18,417 nt of DNA from NCBI GenBank assembly GCA_002419025.1, contig DIFG01000020.1, positions 7,019 through 25,435 of the forward strand, given 5' to 3'. The DNA comes from Deltaproteobacteria bacterium UBA5754 (GTDB lineage: Bacteria > Desulfobacterota > Dissulfuribacteria > Dissulfuribacterales > UBA5754). The translations under genes were made by a program, and so were the position numbers. The notes beneath the pieces are model-generated. The model made no database searches and had not been told where the DNA came from. It saw only the letters and a program-made list of their open reading frames with translations. Shown in pieces: positions 15,462 through 18,417 of the stretch (position 1 is its first letter; each line of letters begins with the position of its first letter).

Positions 15462-16132
15462 GATGCAAGCCTCCCGTCCTTGATCCTCAACACCCGTCGA
15501 TATGTGTGGGTGTAAAAACGTTCGTTATGAGTCGCGAAGACGATCGTCGTCCCCTGGGCATTGAGTTCATCCATGAGGTCCATGACCTCGTCCGCCCGCC
15601 GGGTATCGAGATTTCCCGTGGGCTCGTCAGCGAGAATGATGGGCGGCCTGTTCACCACGGCCCGTGCAAGGGACACCCTCTGCTGCTCCCCGCCCGAAAG
15701 CTGAAGAGGATACCGTTCCAACTTTCCTGCAAGCCCCACGGCATCAAGGACCTGCCGGACCCTTTTTTCGATCTGGTCCCGGGAGAGCCCTACGACCTCG
15801 AGGCTAACGGCCACGTTCTCGAAGATCGTCTTGGTAGGAAGGAGCTTGAAGTCCTGGAAGACGACCCCGACCTTGCGCCTAAGGTGCGGGATCTGGGCCC
15901 CGGCGACACTTGAAAGCGCGATGCCGTCGATCCAGATCTCTCCCGAAGTCGGCCTCTCTGCGCAAAAAAGGAGCTTAAGGAACGTGGTCTTGCCTGAACC
16001 GCTCGGCCCGGTCAGAAAAACGAATTCGCCCTTTTCGATCTCGCAGCTCACCTGAAAGAGAGAGACGATGTCCGGGGGATATGTCTTCGTGATCCCATCC
16101 ACCCGGATGATCTGCTTTTCGAGCGCGGCCAT
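15458..16132 (-). CDS. ftsE: Cell division ATP-binding protein FtsE
   Basis: Cytoplasmic ABC ATPase of 224 residues that pairs with FtsX at the division site. Walker A GPSGSGKT (42-49), Q-loop VFQDFKLLP, signature LSGGEQQ (145-151), Walker B ILADEPTGNLD (Asp169-Glu170) and the switch His in FATHNE are all intact. The RPTSG segment after Walker A and DFKLLP are typical of FtsE rather than generic ABC proteins. The start ATG at 16132 has no clear Shine-Dalgarno close to it; the next candidate in frame (GTG at residue 11) is no better. It is the first gene of the ftsE-ftsX-envC-ctpA-yibQ run, and a candidate promoter lies about 180 nt upstream. Confidence 0.95.
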   Translation of the reverse strand: MAALEKQIIRVDGITKTYPPDIVSLFQVSCEIEKGEFVFLTGPSGSGKTTFLKLLFCAERPTSGEIWIDGIALSSVAGAQIPHLRRKVGVVFQDFKLLPTKTIFENVAVSLEVVGLSRDQIEKRVRQVLDAVGLAGKLERYPLQLSGGEQQRVSLARAVVNRPPIILADEPTGNLDTRRADEVMDLMDELNAQGTTIVFATHNERFYTHTYRRVLRIKDGRLAS

Positions 16133-16484
16133 AGAAATGTTACAGGAAACCTTTCACGCAGTTGAAACGTATTTAAGGCCAGGAATCGCCATGGGCGGGA
16201 ATCCTCGCGGCATTCTGCAATTCCCATGACCAAAAGGCGGTTCAGGATTGAGGATGAAGACCACTGACCGGCATTCTCGAAACGTTTTGAGGTTCCTATG
16301 AGATACTTATCGGCGACTATAGCATTTTCCCGAAACAGTTCAAGAAAAGAAAGAAAAACGCCCCAATAACCATATCCTTCATGTGTGATCCGGGTGAGTT
16401 TCCAGTTTCAAAACCGGAGATAAAAGTGGACCGGCCCAAGGAACTGGCCTGGATGGTATGTGTATTTGACCATCAGGATGGGGC
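16133..16484. other. Intergenic region between the lactate-permease remnant and ftsE
   Basis: This 352-nt region has no convincing gene on either strand; the short plus-strand frame starting at 16381 lacks family features. On the minus strand it holds an imperfect hairpin just after the permease-remnant stop (16448-16477; CCTGATGGT against ACCATCCAGG, no T-run), a candidate ftsE promoter (16316-16343), and a leader of about 177 nt with a possible stem GGGAAT/ATTCCC (about 16198-16226) before the ftsE ATG. Confidence 0.5.
16316..16343 (-). promoter_or_regulatory. Putative extended -10 promoter for the ftsE operon
   Basis: On the minus strand TTGAAC (16343-16338) and TATAGT (16321-16316) are separated by 16 nt. 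The -10 is preceded by TGC, giving an extended -10 (TGCTATAGT). Transcription would start near 16309, leaving a leader of about 177 nt before ftsE. It is the best promoter-like match seen upstream of the division cluster. Based on sequence match only. Confidence 0.45.
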
Positions 16485-16933
16485 TTACGAAAATAACCCG
16501 GCCACAAGGGTAGCGAGCCCGATGAGGATGGAGACGCAGATCCCTATTGGGACGGTTTTCGACATAATCTCTCCTTCACGGCCCGAGGCCCCACACACGA
16601 CCGTAGCAATGGCAATCTTGAACGGGGTTGAGATACTCAGAGGGCCCTTACCCGTCCGCCAAGCCAGGCCATGACCCGGCCAAGGCTCCCTGTCTCGGAG
16701 AGAACGGAAGAGAGGAGCATGCCCGCATACACGGCAAGGAGCAGAAGCAGGGTGGTCACGACGCCGTCGAATGCGGCAAGAATGATGACACGTGCGGGGG
16801 TCTCGAAGACAATGAAGCACAGAAACGAAGTGTAAAGAAGGCCTGGAAGGGCGATGGCGAAGGCCGATCTCCGCCCCAAAAAAGCGAGCCCGAAAACGAA
16901 GAGAATAGGGGTCCATGCGAGGAGAAACCGCAC
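16485..16933 (-). pseudogene. L-lactate permease (LctP family) remnant with internal deletion and frameshift
   Basis: A 98-residue frame (GTG 16933 to stop at 16637) is hydrophobic and resembles an LctP-family N-terminus; its last part reads LLLLLAVYAGMLLSSVLS followed by ETGSLGRVMAWLGG. From about 16634 another frame continues to the TAA at 16485 with ISTPFKIAIAT and GREGEIMSKTVP followed by a final membrane segment, which resembles the family's C-terminus. Full-length LctP proteins are about 550 residues, so around 400 central codons appear to be missing, and the pieces are out of frame. The start signal is intact: GAGGG from the birA stop region precedes the GTG by 6 nt. Family assignment is from memory of the motifs. 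An unrelated pair of small membrane proteins is the alternative. Confidence 0.6.
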
Positions 16934-16942
16934 GCGGAACCC

Positions 16943-17719
16943 TCAGCCCTGGATACTTCCGGAAACGACGGTCCTGATCTGTCCGTCCGGAAGCTCCACA
17001 AGGAGCCGACCTGAAGGGTCGAGACCTACGACCCGTCCGACGCCCCCATCGAAAACGACCTCAGCCCCGAGGGATGAGGAATGCCTTTCCCATTCGCAAA
17101 GAAGGGAGACGAGCCCATGCCGTTCCACCTCCTCGCGGATCGCGTCCAGTTCCCGTAGCACGCCATCGAGGACCTTCCAGCGGTCCAACGGCCTCCCGGT
17201 GAGGGCCTCGAGGGTCCCGGCCTTTTGGCGTAGGTCCGGAGGAAACTGGTCGATCTGGCCCGCAATATTTACGCCGATCCCGGCGACCACAACGCGCCCG
17301 TGTCCGATCTCCCTTGATTCGCACAGGATCCCGCAGACCTTCTTTCCCATGACAAAAACGTCGTTTGGCCATTTCAGGTGGACGGCCGGGGCATGGAGGC
17401 CGATCAGGGCGCGGGCGACCGAAAGACCCACCAGGAGGGTCAAGGTCGAAAGATTCTCACTAAGAAAGTAGGCATGGACGACCACCGAGGCAAAGAGGTT
17501 TCCTCCAGCCCCCTGTTCCCAGACCCTCCCCCCCTTTCCCCGTCCGCGTGTCTGACGGTCCGCCGCCACGACAAGCCCGTCTCTGGCAAGAAGATCCTCT
17601 TGGGCTAGGAGCCATGAGTTCGTAGATTCCACCTCGTCAAGATGGATGACTTCATGCCCGCTGAGGATCAGGCGGCGAGGCCCTGCATCGGATGTGTTCA
17701 TGCCTGCGGGGATACCCAT
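16943..17719 (-). CDS. birA: Biotin--[acetyl-CoA-carboxylase] ligase
   Basis: Cytoplasmic enzyme that activates biotin as biotinyl-AMP and attaches it to the carrier lysine of biotin-dependent enzymes. The 258-residue product has the central ligase motifs ESTN, GRGKGGRVW (59-67), KWPNDV (116-121), GKKVCGIL and GIGVNI, and a small C-terminal SH3-like domain (about 210-258). The N-terminal winged-helix repressor domain of E. coli BirA is absent, so this is the monofunctional type and probably does not regulate transcription. The ATG at 17719 overlaps the preceding stop as TGATG and has GGAGGAA upstream; an adjacent TTG (17722) is less likely as the start. Coupled translation with the upstream small gene is expected. 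Confidence 0.94.
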   Translation of the reverse strand: MGIPAGMNTSDAGPRRLILSGHEVIHLDEVESTNSWLLAQEDLLARDGLVVAADRQTRGRGKGGRVWEQGAGGNLFASVVVHAYFLSENLSTLTLLVGLSVARALIGLHAPAVHLKWPNDVFVMGKKVCGILCESREIGHGRVVVAGIGVNIAGQIDQFPPDLRQKAGTLEALTGRPLDRWKVLDGVLRELDAIREEVERHGLVSLLCEWERHSSSLGAEVVFDGGVGRVVGLDPSGRLLVELPDGQIRTVVSGSIQG

Positions 17720-18105
17720 CAAACTTCCTCCGGGACCGGAGGCCCGTCAAGAAGGTCGCGTAGCCAGCGTTTCAGATCCGGGCTCAGGGGACAGACCCCG
17801 ACGCCCGCCCTCTTTCCGGCCTCTTCAACTGAAGCGGGGAACAGATCCCCGGGGCCATCGATCTTGGCAAGTTCCTCCACGTCGCGGGAGTTCCTTCGAA
17901 GAAGGGTGACCTGAGGCGGAACCTCCCAGTCGTAGATGACGAAATAGACGGGTTCATCCCTGTCGCTGCGGTCGAATTCCGTTCCCCGGGTCCACCCGGC
18001 ACCCCATTCGAGATACATGTCAATGGCCTTTTCCTGCGTCATGGACCAGTCGATCCTGATGACAAAATCCCTGTCTTTGCAAAGCTCTTCGATCGTCATC
18101 ATCAT
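17719..18105 (-). CDS. Small acidic protein, DVU0772-like
   Basis: A soluble protein of about 128 residues with no signal peptide or membrane segment. The core reads DFVIRIDWSMTQEKAIDMYLEW followed by GAGWTRG, and later EPVYFVIYDWEVPP and LLRRNSRDVEELAKID. From memory this resembles the family named DVU0772 after a Desulfovibrio protein; its function is unknown. Three consecutive ATG codons (18105, 18102, 18099) offer starts. GGAG lies 11 nt before the first, so the second or third is also possible. The frame is open to 18216, but that part covers a putative promoter. The stop overlaps the birA start (TGATG). Confidence 0.75.
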   Translation of the reverse strand: MMMTIEELCKDRDFVIRIDWSMTQEKAIDMYLEWGAGWTRGTEFDRSDRDEPVYFVIYDWEVPPQVTLLRRNSRDVEELAKIDGPGDLFPASVEEAGKRAGVGVCPLSPDLKRWLRDLLDGPPVPEEV

Positions 18106-18148
18106 ATGTATATGCACTCCGCACAAAAAAAAGGGGGAGGCATCACAC

Positions 18149-18177
18149 TTTATCCTTGCCTTCCCCATATCCGTCAA
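18149..18177 (-). promoter_or_regulatory. Putative sigma70-type promoter for the DVU0772-like/birA unit
   Basis: On the minus strand TTGACG (18177-18172) is followed after 17 nt by GATAAA (18154-18149): 5 of 6 and 4 of 6 consensus matches at optimal spacing. Transcription would start near 18142, about 37 nt upstream of the triple ATG. Its position inside the longer open frame argues against the upstream start at 18216. Confidence 0.5.
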
Positions 18178-18360
18178 TATGAATCCGTGAGCCAGCGGCC
18201 GTATGGCACGTAGCACATAGGATGCGGCGATAAAATCTCACTATAACCAACCCGCCCACGCCCACGCAGCTATTGACAATAGGCCTGTAAGACCGCAGGA
18301 TCTTCTTAAGGGAACCTTAAGGTCTCTTGTAATGATGCCGCCGAAAAGGCTCGATTCATG

Positions 18361-18417
18361 TTTGATGGTCTCGTAAAAAATGCCGGACTTGATCCGGCAT
18401 CCAGAACATATTGAAAA
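18361..18417. repeat. REP-like palindromic repeat, right copy
   Basis: Reverse complement of the left-end repeat. Bases 18380-18417 match 1-38 exactly and 18361-18379 match 53-71 exactly, without the 14-nt insert found on the left. ATGCCGGA (18380-18387) and TCCGGCAT (18393-18400) form the 8-bp stem around CTTGA. Confidence 0.85.

Larger units (their letters stand above)
18106..18417. other. Upstream region of the DVU0772-like/birA unit and window end
   Basis: This 312-nt stretch has no convincing gene. It contains the candidate promoter at 18149-18177, a C- and T-rich leader just before the small gene, and the right terminal repeat (18361-18417). Nothing else was recognised between 18178 and 18360. 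Confidence 0.6.

Noticed and set aside
16381..16674. 97-codon plus-strand open frame
   Set aside because: Overlaps the permease remnant on the opposite strand and has no family features.

Overview
This 18.4 kb window (roughly 55-58% G+C by eye) looks like a bacterial chromosome segment from an anaerobic member of the Desulfobacterota (the former Deltaproteobacteria). The lineage is inferred from gene content: a PurS-PurL fusion, a DVU0772-like small protein, an FNR-type box before a ferredoxin gene, a lactate-permease remnant, and an ftsE-ftsX-envC-ctpA-yibQ cluster. No rRNA or other strong taxonomic marker is present. The first 38 bases are the exact reverse complement of the last 38, so the window is probably a whole contig that ends on both sides in a dispersed palindromic repeat.

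Layout. Positions 87-2543 (+) hold a tightly packed pgk-tpiA-secG-tRNA-Leu(GAG) unit with 4-nt and 16-nt gene overlaps; the tRNA begins 4 nt after the secG stop. Positions 7316-2704 (-) hold purL (PurS-PurL fusion), an unrecognised 180-residue protein overlapping the purL end, and an AI-2E/PerM-family permease. A 356-nt divergent region (7317-7672) separates purL from a + strand ferredoxin-like gene. It carries a putative purL promoter, a palindromic repeat element and an FNR/CRP-type box. Positions 16132-8417 (-) form one long same-strand run: ftsE, ftsX, an EnvC-like amidase activator, CtpA (S41 protease), a YibQ-like polysaccharide deacetylase-family protein and, after 51 nt, a 757-residue AAA+ ATPase with an unassigned N-terminal half. 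A 141-bp MITE-like inverted-repeat element sits between envC and ctpA. Positions 18105-16485 (-) hold a DVU0772-like protein, birA, and what appears to be an internally deleted, frameshifted L-lactate permease pseudogene.

Function. Most of the window is housekeeping: triose-phosphate glycolysis, the Sec translocon, purine synthesis and biotin transfer. The ftsE-to-yibQ block is a coherent cell-division and peptidoglycan-remodelling module: the FtsEX ATPase/permease would control EnvC, whose LytM domain has lost the zinc ligands and so probably activates an amidase, while CtpA and YibQ act in the same envelope compartment. The least explained elements are the AAA+ ATPase at the end of that block, the two related palindromic elements with different cores, and the Cys-depleted ferredoxin behind an FNR-type site. 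No CRISPR array, prophage, transposase gene or recognisable defence cluster was seen.
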